A stretch of DNA of 64,000 nt, taken from NCBI RefSeq assembly GCF_020149765.1, contig NZ_CP083808.1, positions 1 to 64,000 of the forward strand. The letters run 5' to 3'. The first letter of the stretch is position 1. The number at the start of each line of letters is the position of its first letter. The notes beneath the pieces were generated by a model that had not been told where the DNA came from, did no database searches, and saw only the letters and a list, made by a program, of their open reading frames with translations. The DNA comes from Pantoea agglomerans. GTDB taxonomy: Bacteria > Pseudomonadota > Gammaproteobacteria > Enterobacterales > Enterobacteriaceae. The translations under genes and the position numbers were made by a program. Below are positions 24,428 through 33,831 of this stretch, in pieces.

Positions 24428-25406
24428 TTCACTGTAATCAGCACGACTCAGCGGACTGTAGAAGGGGGCAGGCGACAACATTCACTGTAATCAGCAGTTC
24501 GTTCACTGTAATCAGTAGTCAGAGCGTGTCGGAAAAGACGTTGCCCCTTTAAAGGGGGTCAGTGCGGCCGCAGCCTGGCAAAGATTCACTGTAATCAGCA
24601 ATGGCGGCCTGAACGTTCACTGTAATCAGCAGAAGAGACCAGAGATTCGGCTTCAGGCGTTAGCATTCACTGTAGTCAGTACGGCTCGCGATGGTGAGCC
24701 ATTCAGGCTCCACAAAGAAGCGTTCACTGTATTCAGTAAAAACGTTCACTGTAATCAGTGAATCTCTCAACGTTCACTGTAGTCAGCAACAATCACTTTT
24801 CTCTTTGCGGCACGGTGAGAGGTATCGGAGCAATAAGGCAGCAAACATTCACTGTAATCAGTATGACAACAGCGTTGCTGGCAGAACAGGGGCGATAACA
24901 TTCACTGTATTCAGTAAATCCGCACAGGATCTCTGTGTCAGAGGGCTGGGGAGTAAAGACCAGGCTGCACCGCACAGGGGTGGAAAGGCAAAAGATTCAC
25001 TGTAATCAGGAAAGGGGTAATTACGCCAGACCGTCTGACCAGGGGGGCAGTGTTCACTGTAGTCAGTGAAGAATCGCGTGACTCGCCATTCGCCAGCCAG
25101 AGAGGGGGAGCAGGGTTCACTGTAATCAGCATCAGCGCCTGGATTCGCGCAAATGCCACGCACTATCCCGTAACTGTTCACTGTAATCAGCAAAAGCGCT
25201 AACCCTGTCACGTTTCGCTGAACCTTGTGGGTTAACGTTCACTGTAATCAGCAGCGAAGAGAGGCCAACGGGTCGAAAAACTTAATTTACCTTGTTATTC
25301 AACAGGTTGGAAAAGGCATTCACTATAATCAGTAATCTAAACCCTTCACTGTAATCAGTAAGAGCGCGGGCCATAGCTGCGCCAGAGAATATTCACTGTA
25401 ATCAGT
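24428..25406 (+). repeat. Array of 19 direct iterons (TTCACTGTAATCAGC type)
   Basis: Nineteen 15-bp copies in the same orientation start at 24428, 24481, 24502, 24585, 24616, 24666, 24723, 24745, 24773, 24848, 24901, 24996, 25053, 25116, 25177, 25238, 25319, 25345 and 25392. Variation is confined to the centre (GTAATC, GTAGTC, GTATTC, ATAATC) and the last base. The spacers are irregular (21-95 bp start to start) and unrelated in sequence. They lie downstream of repA, in the place used for copy-control and handcuffing repeats in RepFIB-type plasmids. No gene is supported here. Confidence 0.95.
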
Positions 25407-25543
25407 GTAGACAGCATTACTGAGATCGCAAGAAAGAGGCCATGTAAGTTTGTGAGCACTAACTATTATATCAAGGGATTGTTTTTAAAAGAGTATTAAT
25501 AAGAGGTGGAGGGTGGGGAAGGACGCTGGAGGCAACTGAGTTT

Positions 25544-25677
25544 ACTGATTACAGTGAATGATGCTGATTACAGTGAACGCTGGCAGCGCTGACTACAGTG
25601 AACAGGGAGCAGCATCCGCGGCTGTCACGTTTCCGGGAAAAGTGACAATGCCGCGGCGGCATACTGATTACAGTGAA
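25544..25677 (-). repeat. Four inverted iterons immediately downstream of repA
   Basis: Copies of the same 15-mer in reverse orientation lie at 25544-25558, 25563-25577, 25588-25602 and 25663-25677; the last is 6 bp from the repA stop. They face the 19-copy array, so the orientation switches between 25406 and 25544. Confidence 0.95.
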
Positions 25678-25683
25678 CAGCGC

Positions 25684-26616
25684 TCATGACTCGTCAAAAT
25701 CGATCTCGTCGAGAGAATCGATACTCTCTAATGAACTGATTCCGTCAAGTTTTGGCGTGCGGCTGTGGATGATAAAAAAGACCGAACGCCCGCGTTTAAC
25801 CTCGGAGTAGTCGAGATAGCCAATCTCTTTCAGCTGCTCCATAGCGCGCCGCACCACATGGTTCTGCGTGGTCGTTTTCGAGCCCAGATTCAGGCGCATA
25901 CGCAGGCGCGCCAGCGAAATAGGCGCAGGATTGGTCGGCAGGCTCTCAAGGAAGGTATAGAGCGCCTGCGCAGACTCTTTGCGCTTCAGCCGGGATATCG
26001 CCCTGAGCTGCAGGAGAACTTTATGGTCGAAGTTGTAGAGCTCAAACAGCTTGGGATCGGCCTGAATGCGCACCACATCTTTTTCGCGGTCATAATAGGC
26101 TGACTGCACAAGGTGCGTATGGTACGCCTTACCGTTGCCCTCAAACGAGAGCGTGTTGGTCGCGATACGCCGCAGCGAGGCATCCAGCCGCTTACGCAGC
26201 GCCGCAGAAGAGTTAGCGGAAGGAATGCCGCACATCTTCACGAAATCGATAAAGGGCAGGGTAACGGTATCGCCCTGGGTGGGGTAGCGGGAAAAAGACT
26301 GGATGATCCCGGCCCACGTCTTGAAATCGTTATCCATATCCAGCCGCGCGCCGGTAATGGTAATCTTCTCATAGCCCTCTGCTTTCACCAGCGACAGGTT
26401 TTTAAGCTCTTTTGTCGCGTCGGTAGAGGCCATCGCGCCTGACTTACCGCGCGCCGTTGATTTCAGTGTCGGGACAAACAGTCCCAGACGCATCAACGCG
26501 ACGGGCTGAACAGTGTTGTTCTTATTGGGATGAAGCTGAATAACTTCACCGCTGTTTTTGGTCACCGACAGAAAAGGTTCAAGTAACGCTTTGTTTTCGC
26601 TCTCTTTATCTGCCAT
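25684..26616 (-). CDS. repA: RepFIB-type plasmid replication initiator
   Basis: A 310-residue initiator of the Rep_3 superfamily. It closely follows the RepFIB RepA pattern as I know it: [82 protein letters not shown] and [19 protein letters not shown]. Two winged-helix domains bind iterons as monomer and dimerise for control. Iterons flank it on both sides. The start ATG has a weak ribosome site, which is common for Rep genes. It is the only chromosomal-independent initiator seen and defines the replicon. Confidence 0.95.
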   Translation of the reverse strand: MADKESENKALLEPFLSVTKNSGEVIQLHPNKNNTVQPVALMRLGLFVPTLKSTARGKSGAMASTDATKELKNLSLVKAEGYEKITITGARLDMDNDFKTWAGIIQSFSRYPTQGDTVTLPFIDFVKMCGIPSANSSAALRKRLDASLRRIATNTLSFEGNGKAYHTHLVQSAYYDREKDVVRIQADPKLFELYNFDHKVLLQLRAISRLKRKESAQALYTFLESLPTNPAPISLARLRMRLNLGSKTTTQNHVVRRAMEQLKEIGYLDYSEVKRGRSVFFIIHSRTPKLDGISSLESIDSLDEIDFDES

Positions 26617-26655
26617 AGCATGAGATCTTCATTCGGTGGATGAAAAGGATCGTTT

Positions 26656-26755
26656 TCTGACTACAGTGAACACTAGCACTGTTTATAGTGAACATTCTAC
26701 TGTGTATAGTGAATAAAGTACTGATTACAGTGAACTCTTTACTGATTATAGTGAA
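26656..26755 (-). repeat. Five origin iterons upstream of repA
   Basis: Reverse-orientation copies lie at 26656-26670, 26678-26692, 26699-26713, 26720-26734 and 26741-26755, with starts exactly 21-22 bp apart (two helical turns). The regular phasing, unlike the downstream array, marks this as the initiation array. Confidence 0.95.
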
Positions 26756-26796
26756 CGCGATCACCTTCTGAGCCCTTGTGGCGTGCGGCCTGCAGC

Positions 26797-26919
26797 GATC
26801 GGGGATCTCTTAGGATCTCTTTTAGATCTCTTTATGATCGTTTATTAGGATCTGATCACTGTATATGTGGATAACCGATCGATACCGTTGTGCATCACCG
26901 ATGCTGACTGTCAGGGATC
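26797..26919. other. Origin unwinding region with phased GATC sites, oriC-like
   Basis: Nine GATC sites lie in 123 bp, several spaced 10-13 bp (26804, 26814, 26825, 26836, 26849), within repeats of the form GGATCTCTTA. The segment TTATTAGGATC followed by TGTGGATAA recalls the 13-mer/R1 region of E. coli oriC. It directly follows the phased iterons, so it is the likely melting region and a Dam/SeqA target. Confidence 0.7.
26866..26874 (-). promoter_or_regulatory. DnaA box
   Basis: TGTGGATAA is a perfect match to the consensus box (TTATCCACA on the other strand), beside the GATC-rich region. Confidence 0.8.
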
Positions 26920-27052
26920 AATCCACTGAAAACGCCTCGCCACCCTTATCTGTTCATAATATGAAAATAACTTGCTCACTATTATTCATTTTTCATCACT
27001 AACTTTGTGGCGTAGGCTAAACCTCTCAATAACAGACATTCCAAGAGGCACC

Positions 27053-28423
27053 ATGACCGATTACGCTGTTTCAAAAAATCCTGCCAACGGTGAAATTCTG
27101 GCGCGCTATCCTCTGCAATCTCTGGCTGAGCTGGACGCAACCCTTGAGGCCAGCGCAAAGGCCTTTAAGCAGTGGCGCGAGACCGATATGGCGTTGCGCG
27201 TAAAGGTGCTGCGCCAGCTGGCTGAACAGCTGCGTCAGCGCGAACCTGAGCTGTCGCGCGCCATCACGCTGGAAATGGGCAAGCCGCTGGCGCAGGCGCG
27301 CGCCGAGATCCTTAAGTGCGCCAGTCTGAGCGAATGGTATGCCGAACACGGCCCGGCGATGCTGGAGGATCAACCCACGCAGGTGCCTGATGCCTGGCAG
27401 CGCTTTAAACCTGTCGGCACTATTCTGGCGGTGATGCCGTGGAATTTCCCGTTCTGGCAGGTGCTGCGTGGTGCCGTGGGCATGCTGCTGGCCGGCAATA
27501 CCTATCTCCTTAAACATGCGCCGAACGTAATGGGCTGCGCCTCGCTGATGGCGCAGCTGTTTGACGCAACGGATCTGCCGAAAGGGGCTTTCGCCTCAGT
27601 TAATGTCGACAATGACGGCGTCTCTGCTGCGATCAAGGATCCGCGTATCGCCGCCGTCGCCGTAACCGGCAGCGTGCGTGCTGGCTCCGCTATTGCTGCA
27701 CAGGCGGGCGCGGCGCTGAAAAAAACCGTTCTTGAACTGGGCGGCTCAGATCCTTTTATTGTCCTGGCCGACGCCGATCTGGACGAAGCGGTAAAATCAG
27801 CCGTGGCAGGCCGCTATCAGAACACCGGACAGGTCTGCATGGCCGCCAAACGCTTTATCGTTGAGGCGGCCATTGCAGATGAGTTTGAGGCGCGCTTCAG
27901 CGCTGCGGTGCAGGCGTTAACCATGGGCGACCCGCTGGATGAAAAAAATTATCTCGGCCCGATGGCGCGCTTCGATCTGCGCGATGAGCTGCACAACCAG
28001 GTTGAGCAGTCGCTGCGTGAAGGCGCACGTCTGGTGCTGGGCGGCGAAAAGATCGCAGGGGAGGGCAATTACTACGCGCCGACGATCCTGTCCGACGTCA
28101 CTACGGAGATGACGGCGTTTCGTGAAGAGCTGTTTGGCCCGGTGGCAGCGATAGCTATCGCCCGCGATGCCGATCATGCGCTGGCAATTGCCAACGACAG
28201 CGAATTTGGTCTGAGCGCCACGGTCTGGACCGGCGACAGCGCAATGGCGGATCGTCTGGCCGATCGGATCGAAACCGGCGCCGTGTTTATTAACGGCAAC
28301 GGCGCGTCGGATCCGCGCGTGACCATTGGTGGCGTTAAGAAGAGCGGCTATGGTCGCGAACTCTCCCATTTCGGCGTGCATGAGTTCTGCAATATTCAGA
28401 CCGTCTGGAAAAACCGCCGCTAA
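27053..28423 (+). CDS. sad: Succinate-semialdehyde dehydrogenase, Sad/YneI-like
   Basis: A 456-residue aldehyde dehydrogenase. MPWNFPFWQVLRGAVGMLLAG marks the cofactor loop, VTGSVRAG the Rossmann turn, LELGGSDPF the catalytic glutamate and GQVCMAAKR the catalytic cysteine. Length and N-terminus match E. coli Sad, which oxidises succinate semialdehyde with NAD in GABA and putrescine breakdown. The ATG with AGAGG 6 nt upstream was chosen; the extra upstream frame reaches into the origin. It is a single gene with a strong terminator. No GABA aminotransferase is adjacent. Confidence 0.88.
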   Translation: MTDYAVSKNPANGEILARYPLQSLAELDATLEASAKAFKQWRETDMALRVKVLRQLAEQLRQREPELSRAITLEMGKPLAQARAEILKCASLSEWYAEHGPAMLEDQPTQVPDAWQRFKPVGTILAVMPWNFPFWQVLRGAVGMLLAGNTYLLKHAPNVMGCASLMAQLFDATDLPKGAFASVNVDNDGVSAAIKDPRIAAVAVTGSVRAGSAIAAQAGAALKKTVLELGGSDPFIVLADADLDEAVKSAVAGRYQNTGQVCMAAKRFIVEAAIADEFEARFSAAVQALTMGDPLDEKNYLGPMARFDLRDELHNQVEQSLREGARLVLGGEKIAGEGNYYAPTILSDVTTEMTAFREELFGPVAAIAIARDADHALAIANDSEFGLSATVWTGDSAMADRLADRIETGAVFINGNGASDPRVTIGGVKKSGYGRELSHFGVHEFCNIQTVWKNRR

Positions 28424-28447
28424 GGCTTTCTGCGTAGCTGAAAGAGA

Positions 28448-28473
28448 AGCGAGGGCCTGGCCCTCGCTTTTTG
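28448..28473 (+). terminator. Intrinsic terminator of sad
   Basis: AAGCGAGGGC CTG GCCCTCGCTT forms a strong stem followed by TTT. Confidence 0.85.
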
Positions 28474-28583
28474 CGTTAAAGGGCGTCAGGAGGCGCTGAG
28501 GCGTCAGATAAGCGCCTCGCTGAGCCCGTTCGGACGTGACGGGCATCTTCCAGCAGGTTTGTCTCTTTTAACGCTGTGCCGAA

Positions 28584-29474
28584 CTACGTTGCCTGCGCAA
28601 CGCGCTCAATAAATAGCGCGGCCAGCGTAGATATCGCGCTGTTGCCCGGCAGTCTTTCCTCGTTGATGCGTAACATTAGCGAAGTTGAACGTCGACGCCC
28701 CTGCAGCAGCGGCAGCGGACGCAGTTCACCACTCTCCAGCAGCGCTGCGATATTCAGCTCCGGTAGCCAGCCGTAGCCTAACTGATGCTGAACCGCCTCA
28801 ATGGCGGCCGGCAGCGTTGTGAATGACCAGCTCTCTGCCTGCTCGCCATTCACTTCGGACTGCTGCTGCTGCTGGCGATCCAGAATCGTTATGCAGGGCC
28901 AGCGCGCAAGTGCGGCAGCGCTAAGCGGCCCCGGCTCGCGGTGCAGCGGATGATCGCGGTGGGCGACGGCGATAAAATCGACGCTCAGCAGGCTTTCTCC
29001 CGCTATCTGCTCATCTCCATACTGCGCGACCAGCCAAAGATCCGCCTGCTCCTCAGCCAGCCTGTCGGGCGTTTCGCTGCGGACAATTTCACTCAGCCAG
29101 ATGCGCACATGGGGATAGCGCTGCTGAAATTCACGTAACACATCAAACAGCAGCGATTTCGGCATAATCGCATCCACCATCAGATCGATGCGCGATCGTT
29201 CGCCACGCTGCAGCGCACTGGCCCGGGCTTCCAGCGCGCTGAACCCCTCCAGCAGCGGCCGTACCTGAGCGAGCAGCTGATGTCCGTCTGCGCTGAGAAC
29301 GGCGCGGCGTCCTTCCTGCTGCAGCAGCGTCATGCCCAGCCGCTGCTGCAACAGGCCAAGCTGATAACTCAATGAGGACTGGCTGCGGTTATTCTTCTCC
29401 GCCGCCAGCGCAAAGCTGCCCTCTTTTACGACAGCATCAAGCAGATACCACTGTTCTAACGTCGTCTTGTGCAT
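28584..29474 (-). CDS. LysR-family regulator divergent from padC
   Basis: A 296-residue LysR protein with HTH EQWYLLDAVVKEGSFALAAE and a C-terminal effector domain (PRPLPLLQGRRR-type end). The start at MHKTTLEQW is preferred; one more ATG lies two codons upstream. It is divergent from a phenolic acid decarboxylase with a 105-bp gap containing a 30-bp dyad. Hydroxycinnamate-responsive LysR control of padC is likely, although many padC genes use PadR instead. Confidence 0.88.
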   Translation of the reverse strand: MHKTTLEQWYLLDAVVKEGSFALAAEKNNRSQSSLSYQLGLLQQRLGMTLLQQEGRRAVLSADGHQLLAQVRPLLEGFSALEARASALQRGERSRIDLMVDAIMPKSLLFDVLREFQQRYPHVRIWLSEIVRSETPDRLAEEQADLWLVAQYGDEQIAGESLLSVDFIAVAHRDHPLHREPGPLSAAALARWPCITILDRQQQQQSEVNGEQAESWSFTTLPAAIEAVQHQLGYGWLPELNIAALLESGELRPLPLLQGRRRSTSLMLRINEERLPGNSAISTLAALFIERVAQAT

Positions 29475-29497
29475 GACCATTAATCTAAAAAATGGAT

Positions 29498-29527
29498 GAT
29501 TAAGCGCTAAAAATAGCGTTATTAATC
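29498..29527. promoter_or_regulatory. Dyad in the lysR-padC intergenic region
   Basis: GATTAA-GCGCTA ... TAGCG-TTA-TTAATC is an interrupted palindrome over 30 bp with the ATTAA/TTAAT ends expected of a LysR T-N11-A type site. It lies 24 bp from the regulator start and 53 bp from padC. Confidence 0.55.
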
Positions 29528-29579
29528 GTTTTTGCAACGAGTAATAATCTCCTCAAGGCAAATAAATGAGGAGTTCACA

Positions 29580-30089
29580 ATGAGCACTTTCGATAAACAC
29601 AATCTCTCTGGTCTGGTTGGCAAACATCTGGTTTATACCTATGACAACGGCTGGAATTACGAGCTCTATATAAAAAATGCCAGCACCGTTGATTACCGTA
29701 TCCACAGCGGCATGGTGGGCAACCGCTGGGTAAAAAACCAGCACGCGTTCATTGTTCGACTGGCGGAAGATGTCTATAAAGTTTCCTGGACCGAGCCTAC
29801 CGGTACGGACGTCAGCCTGGCGGTTAACCTGGCCGAAAAAGTCTTCCACGGCACAATCTTCTTCCCGCGCTGGGTGATGAACAATCCGGAAAAAACCGTC
29901 TGCTTTCAGAACGATCACCTGGATGAGATGGCCAGCTACCGTGATGCGGGCCCGGCGTACCCCACCGAGGTAATTGACGAGTTTGCGACGCTGACCTTTG
30001 TGCGTGACGCAGGCGAAAATAACGACAGCGTGATTGATTGCCCGGCCAGCGAGCTGCCCGCTGATTTCCCGGCCAACCTGAAAAACTAA
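29580..30089 (+). CDS. padC: Phenolic acid decarboxylase (copy 1)
   Basis: A 169-residue cytoplasmic enzyme of the lipocalin-like PAD family. HLVYTYDNGWNYELY carries the two active-site tyrosines; VDYRIHSGMVGNRWVK, VSWTEPTGTDVSL (catalytic Glu) and HGTIFFPRWV follow. It decarboxylates ferulic, p-coumaric and caffeic acids to vinylphenols without a cofactor. GAGGAG lies before the ATG. It is controlled by the divergent LysR protein. A second, clearly diverged copy lies 19 kb away on the same plasmid. Confidence 0.94.
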   Translation: MSTFDKHNLSGLVGKHLVYTYDNGWNYELYIKNASTVDYRIHSGMVGNRWVKNQHAFIVRLAEDVYKVSWTEPTGTDVSLAVNLAEKVFHGTIFFPRWVMNNPEKTVCFQNDHLDEMASYRDAGPAYPTEVIDEFATLTFVRDAGENNDSVIDCPASELPADFPANLKN

Positions 30090-30097
30090 AAAACCTC

Positions 30098-30128
30098 AGA
30101 AGAGCTCACGATGAGCTCTTCTGGTTTC
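30098..30128 (+). terminator. Terminator hairpin of padC copy 1
   Basis: A perfect 12-bp stem, CAGAAGAGCTCA / TGAGCTCTTCTG, with a 3-nt loop lies 8 bp after the stop and is followed by GTTTCTG. Confidence 0.65.
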
Positions 30129-30178
30129 TGCTGGTTGGGGGCGAAGAAAGGTCTCAGGCGAGAGGGCAGTCGTTGAGG

Positions 30179-31411
30179 CTAGAAAAACTGGTATGACCCA
30201 TCGCCACGTGCTTTCGCCTGATACATCGCGATATCGGCGTTTTCAAATAACAGTGCGGCCGATGTCGTGCCGGATCGCGCAAGGCTGATGCCGATGGCCG
30301 CCCCGATCCAGACATCCATGCTGTTGATAACAAACGGCTCCTTCAGGCTGTCAATAATGCGCTGGGCAATAGCGGACGCGGCATCGCGATGGCCACATTT
30401 CGCAGCGACAACAAATTCATCGCCGCCCAGCCGCGCCACTGAATCGCCAGGCCGCATGCAGCGCTGCAGCCGCTCGCTCACCTGCTGCAGCAAGGCATCC
30501 CCTGTCGCATGTCCCATCGAATCATTGACCGCCTTAAACCCGTTAAGATCGATAAACAGCACGGCGGTGTAGGCCGGATCTTCGCTCTGGGCTAGCATGG
30601 TGCCAATCTGCTGGTTGATCCAGGCGCGGTTAGGCAGCCCGGTTAAGGCGTCGCGGGTCGCCAGCGTCTCAAGCATCCGCATTTTCTCTTTATCACGCGT
30701 GATATCGCGTGAAACCAGCACCGCGCCGATGTTGTGGCCCGTATAAGGAGCGCTGACGCCGCAGGCTTTGGTGCCCAGCGTAATGTAATAACCGTCGCGA
30801 TGAAGCTTGCGCACTTCAACTACGTCCGGCAGCACGCCGCCTGTAAAAATATTGAGCAGCGCCTCTGCGGCGGGTTCGCGATCGTCAGGATGCAGGAAAT
30901 CGACCACCCGCTGACCGATCATCTCTTCGGCGGACCAGCCGATCATTTCACTGTAGGAAGGGGAGATCGACACGTATCTGCCCTCCGCGTCGCAATGAGC
31001 GATAAGGTCAGTACTGTTTTCTATCAACAGACGGTATTCCGCCGCGGTACGCAGCGCATCTTCAAGCGCTTTGCGCTGCCCGGTAATATCAAGAATGAAT
31101 CCGTTGTACTGCAGGCGAGAAGCCGCAGGCTGGCAATCTGGTAAGCCAGAAACCAGTACGCGTCGCGTGGTGCCGTCAAGACACTGTATCGGCACTTCAA
31201 TATGAAAGGGGATCACGCACTCTAATGCGGCGGTGAGCTGCAGGGCCAGCTGCGCATCATCATCGGCCTGCGCGATGCTCAGCCATTCGCACAGGGTAAT
31301 GCCTTTCAGCGCCGGGATCAGGCCGACAGGACTTTCCTGACTGACAACGCAAATGCCTCGGGCGTCCGTGGTCCAGAGAGCGGAAAAGGTAGGCTGGATC
31401 ACAGGATTCAT
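30179..31411 (-). CDS. PAS-GGDEF diguanylate cyclase
   Basis: A 410-residue soluble protein: a degenerate PAS domain (about 1-115), a second PAS/PAC (about 120-240, LLIENSTDLIAHCDAEGRYV) and a GGDEF domain (about 250-410). The active-site GGDEF is intact and preceded by RPGD five residues upstream, the RxxD inhibitory I-site, so it should make c-di-GMP and be feedback inhibited. No membrane segment or EAL domain. The start follows GGAG by 9 nt; another ATG lies five codons earlier. The signal sensed is unknown. Confidence 0.92.
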   Translation of the reverse strand: MNPVIQPTFSALWTTDARGICVVSQESPVGLIPALKGITLCEWLSIAQADDDAQLALQLTAALECVIPFHIEVPIQCLDGTTRRVLVSGLPDCQPAASRLQYNGFILDITGQRKALEDALRTAAEYRLLIENSTDLIAHCDAEGRYVSISPSYSEMIGWSAEEMIGQRVVDFLHPDDREPAAEALLNIFTGGVLPDVVEVRKLHRDGYYITLGTKACGVSAPYTGHNIGAVLVSRDITRDKEKMRMLETLATRDALTGLPNRAWINQQIGTMLAQSEDPAYTAVLFIDLNGFKAVNDSMGHATGDALLQQVSERLQRCMRPGDSVARLGGDEFVVAAKCGHRDAASAIAQRIIDSLKEPFVINSMDVWIGAAIGISLARSGTTSAALLFENADIAMYQAKARGDGSYQFF

Positions 31412-31822
31412 AGTGGTCGGCTCCATTGTTGGCTGACGATACTGGATAACCTCGACACCGGTCGTAACAAACCTCTCAATCGCGCTGTTTGCGGCTAATG
31501 CAAACCAGGAACGCTTCGACGAAGTATTCTCAGCGCTGCGGCGTGCCGCGACTGAAAAGGCGCATCGCTGATCTGATGCGTGGTAAAAAATATAAGTCTG
31601 GCATTATCGGCGCATTCCCCCCCAATCTTTAATTAACCGGCGGGTGGACAGCTGCCTCACCCTTTATGTGAATGATAATGACCTGCGCTGCGCCAGAAAT
31701 AACCGCCTGCGTCCGCTGAGAGAGCCGGGTGGCGTTTCACCCACCGCGGCATGATAAGGAGTGGTGAGCGCTCGCCAGACGGGGGATGAGCGACCGCGGC
31801 CATCCCCCGTCTGGCCTGCGGT
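31412..31822. other. Intergenic region with a long perfect hairpin
   Basis: No gene is supported. At 31774-31815 the 15-bp arms GCCAGACGGGGGATG / CATCCCCCGTCTGGC flank a 12-nt loop just downstream of the MCP gene on the minus strand; there is no T-run. It may end MCP transcription or protect its 3' end. Confidence 0.55.
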
Positions 31823-33367
31823 TTAGCGGGCGGAAAGGCGGAAAGTTGACACAGAATGGGTCAGATGCTGCACCTGCTCTTCAAGCGAAGCCGCCGCCGC
31901 TGCCGACTCCTGCACCAGCGCGGCGTTTTGCTGGGTAACGGAATCCATCTCAGTCACCGCCTTTTCAATTTGCTCAATGCCGCGACTCTGCTCATCAGAG
32001 GCGGTTGAAATATGCTCCATAAGGACGTTAACGCGGCTGACAGAGGAGATGATGGCATTCATCGCCTCGCCTGTCCGGCTGACTTGTTCAGATCCTTTTC
32101 CTATGATGTTGACGGAATCGGCAATAAGGCTCTCGATCTCCTTCGCCGCCACGGCGCTGCGCTGCGCCAGGTTACGCACTTCGCCAGCGACAACGGCAAA
32201 TCCTCGCCCCTGCTCGCCGGCGCGAGCAGCTTCAACGGCCGCATTCAGCGCCAGAATATTGGTCTGAAAAGCAATGCCGTTAATAACGCTGATAATATCT
32301 TCAATTTTCTTCGAGCTGGAGTTAATTAATTCCATTGAGACAATAACTTCACGCGAAACATTCTCGCCTTTTTGCGCATTCTCTACCGCTTCGCCTGTAA
32401 GGCGACAGGCTTCATAAACGTTATCGGTATTTTGTTTTACCGTGGCGCCGAGTTCTTCCATGCTGGCGGCGGTTTGCGTTAACGCGGCTGCCTGCTGTTC
32501 AGTTCGGGAGGCGAGATCGACGTTTCCTGCGGCTATTTCGCTGGAGGCTGAAGAGACGGAATGCGCGGAATCACGCACCTGCATAATAATTGTCGTCAGC
32601 GACAACCGCATTGCCTCCAGCGATCCCATCAGGCTCTGAATTTCGCTGCGGGAAGCTGGCTTAACCGGAACGGGCGCGTCAAGATGGCCTTCGGCAATAA
32701 GATTACAGTGCCTTCCTGCCTGAATTAAAGGTTTAAGCACAAAGCGATGCATCAGGACAGATATAGTGATAACCACCAGGCCAAACATCATACCGATCAG
32801 CAGCAGCAAAATAACGCCCGAGCTGAAATGGCTTTGAGCATCTTCATTCAGTTTTCTGGCGTAGGCTTCATGCTGCGCCAGCACTTTATCCAGGATAATT
32901 TCATAGGCGCGATCCAGGCGAATGACCGTAGGCAATAATTGTGTGAAGCGAGCCTGATCCCGGGCCTGAGCAGCCTCAATCAGCGGTTGAATAGCCTGGT
33001 TTCTGTATGCCAGATAAGCCTGCTGGTAGGCCTCCGCCTCCGCTTCTTCCCCTTGCAGGCGCGGGCTATTGATATAAGCCTTAAACGCCACGTCCGCTTT
33101 CTCTGCGGCGTTTTTCACCCCATCCAGTGACGGGGATATCTGACCCTCATTTGACTCGATCTCTTTCATATATTCCATTAACCGGACCCGCAGAGTGCGG
33201 CTGTGGTTGATGGGATCGATAACAGAGAGCACCACGCGAATCTCTTTATTTACCGCATTAAGAGATTCGTTACTGCGTACAAGCAACCAGATGCTAACCG
33301 CAACGCTGGTCAGAAAGAGGATTATCATCAATGAAAACACAAGCAGTGAAGACTTTTTCAGCGACAT
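31823..33367 (-). CDS. Methyl-accepting chemotaxis protein, Tar/Tsr-like
   Basis: A 514-residue transducer: TM1 at about 8-30, a four-helix periplasmic ligand-binding domain to about 185, TM2 at about 187-210, then HAMP and a signalling domain with the hairpin tip IEDIISVINGIAFQTNILALNAAVEAARAGEQGRGFAVVAGEVR. The C-terminus lacks the NWETF-type CheR tether pentapeptide. Ligand residues are not identifiable with confidence. It is monocistronic with a strong downstream hairpin. A plasmid-borne receptor would add a sensing range to the chromosomal chemotaxis system. Confidence 0.94.
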   Translation of the reverse strand: MSLKKSSLLVFSLMIILFLTSVAVSIWLLVRSNESLNAVNKEIRVVLSVIDPINHSRTLRVRLMEYMKEIESNEGQISPSLDGVKNAAEKADVAFKAYINSPRLQGEEAEAEAYQQAYLAYRNQAIQPLIEAAQARDQARFTQLLPTVIRLDRAYEIILDKVLAQHEAYARKLNEDAQSHFSSGVILLLLIGMMFGLVVITISVLMHRFVLKPLIQAGRHCNLIAEGHLDAPVPVKPASRSEIQSLMGSLEAMRLSLTTIIMQVRDSAHSVSSASSEIAAGNVDLASRTEQQAAALTQTAASMEELGATVKQNTDNVYEACRLTGEAVENAQKGENVSREVIVSMELINSSSKKIEDIISVINGIAFQTNILALNAAVEAARAGEQGRGFAVVAGEVRNLAQRSAVAAKEIESLIADSVNIIGKGSEQVSRTGEAMNAIISSVSRVNVLMEHISTASDEQSRGIEQIEKAVTEMDSVTQQNAALVQESAAAAASLEEQVQHLTHSVSTFRLSAR

Positions 33368-33831
33368 AACAAATTTCCATTTTTATAGGGTTAGCCGGTA
33401 TATCGGCCTGGCTGGCTTACTCCTTAGTTCGTTACGGTCTGATTAGCATGCAGTTGACTTTAAACTAATGATTAATCTGGCAATCAATTTTAAAAAGAAA
33501 AAGCGTACCAGCCGGTTCATAATAACGGAGCGGTGAAAATTAGCGCGATCTATTTGAATTCCAGAGCCTGATAGCGCCTGAATATCTTTTTACCTGCCGG
33601 AACGGACTAATATAGCCTTCGGCTGGAAGAGGTAAATCTGACCGTTTGCTTCTGTTCAGCATTTATTTAAGCAGAAGCCGGGCGATAAAGATGCGGGGGA
33701 AAATTAAACCGCAAGCGGAGGATGGCAGGCCGTGATTAAGGTTAACTGGCGCCCGTCTTTATTTACGAAAAGAGGGGTATTCAGGACTGAATAGCAGGCG
33801 GCGCAGGCTGTGACGGCTGCGCCGATCGGGA
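33368..33831. other. Intergenic, AT-rich, no gene seen
   Basis: No coding frame with family signal or ribosome site was found. The first half is AT-rich and should hold the MCP promoter. A GC-rich hairpin (GGCGCAGCC / AGCCTGCGCC region, about 33799-33823) sits just downstream of the acetyltransferase gene on the minus strand. Confidence 0.4.

Noticed and set aside
24428..25406. The repeat array considered as a CRISPR array
   Set aside because: Repeats are only 15 bp, spacers vary widely in length, there are no cas genes, and the repeats match the iterons phased upstream of repA.
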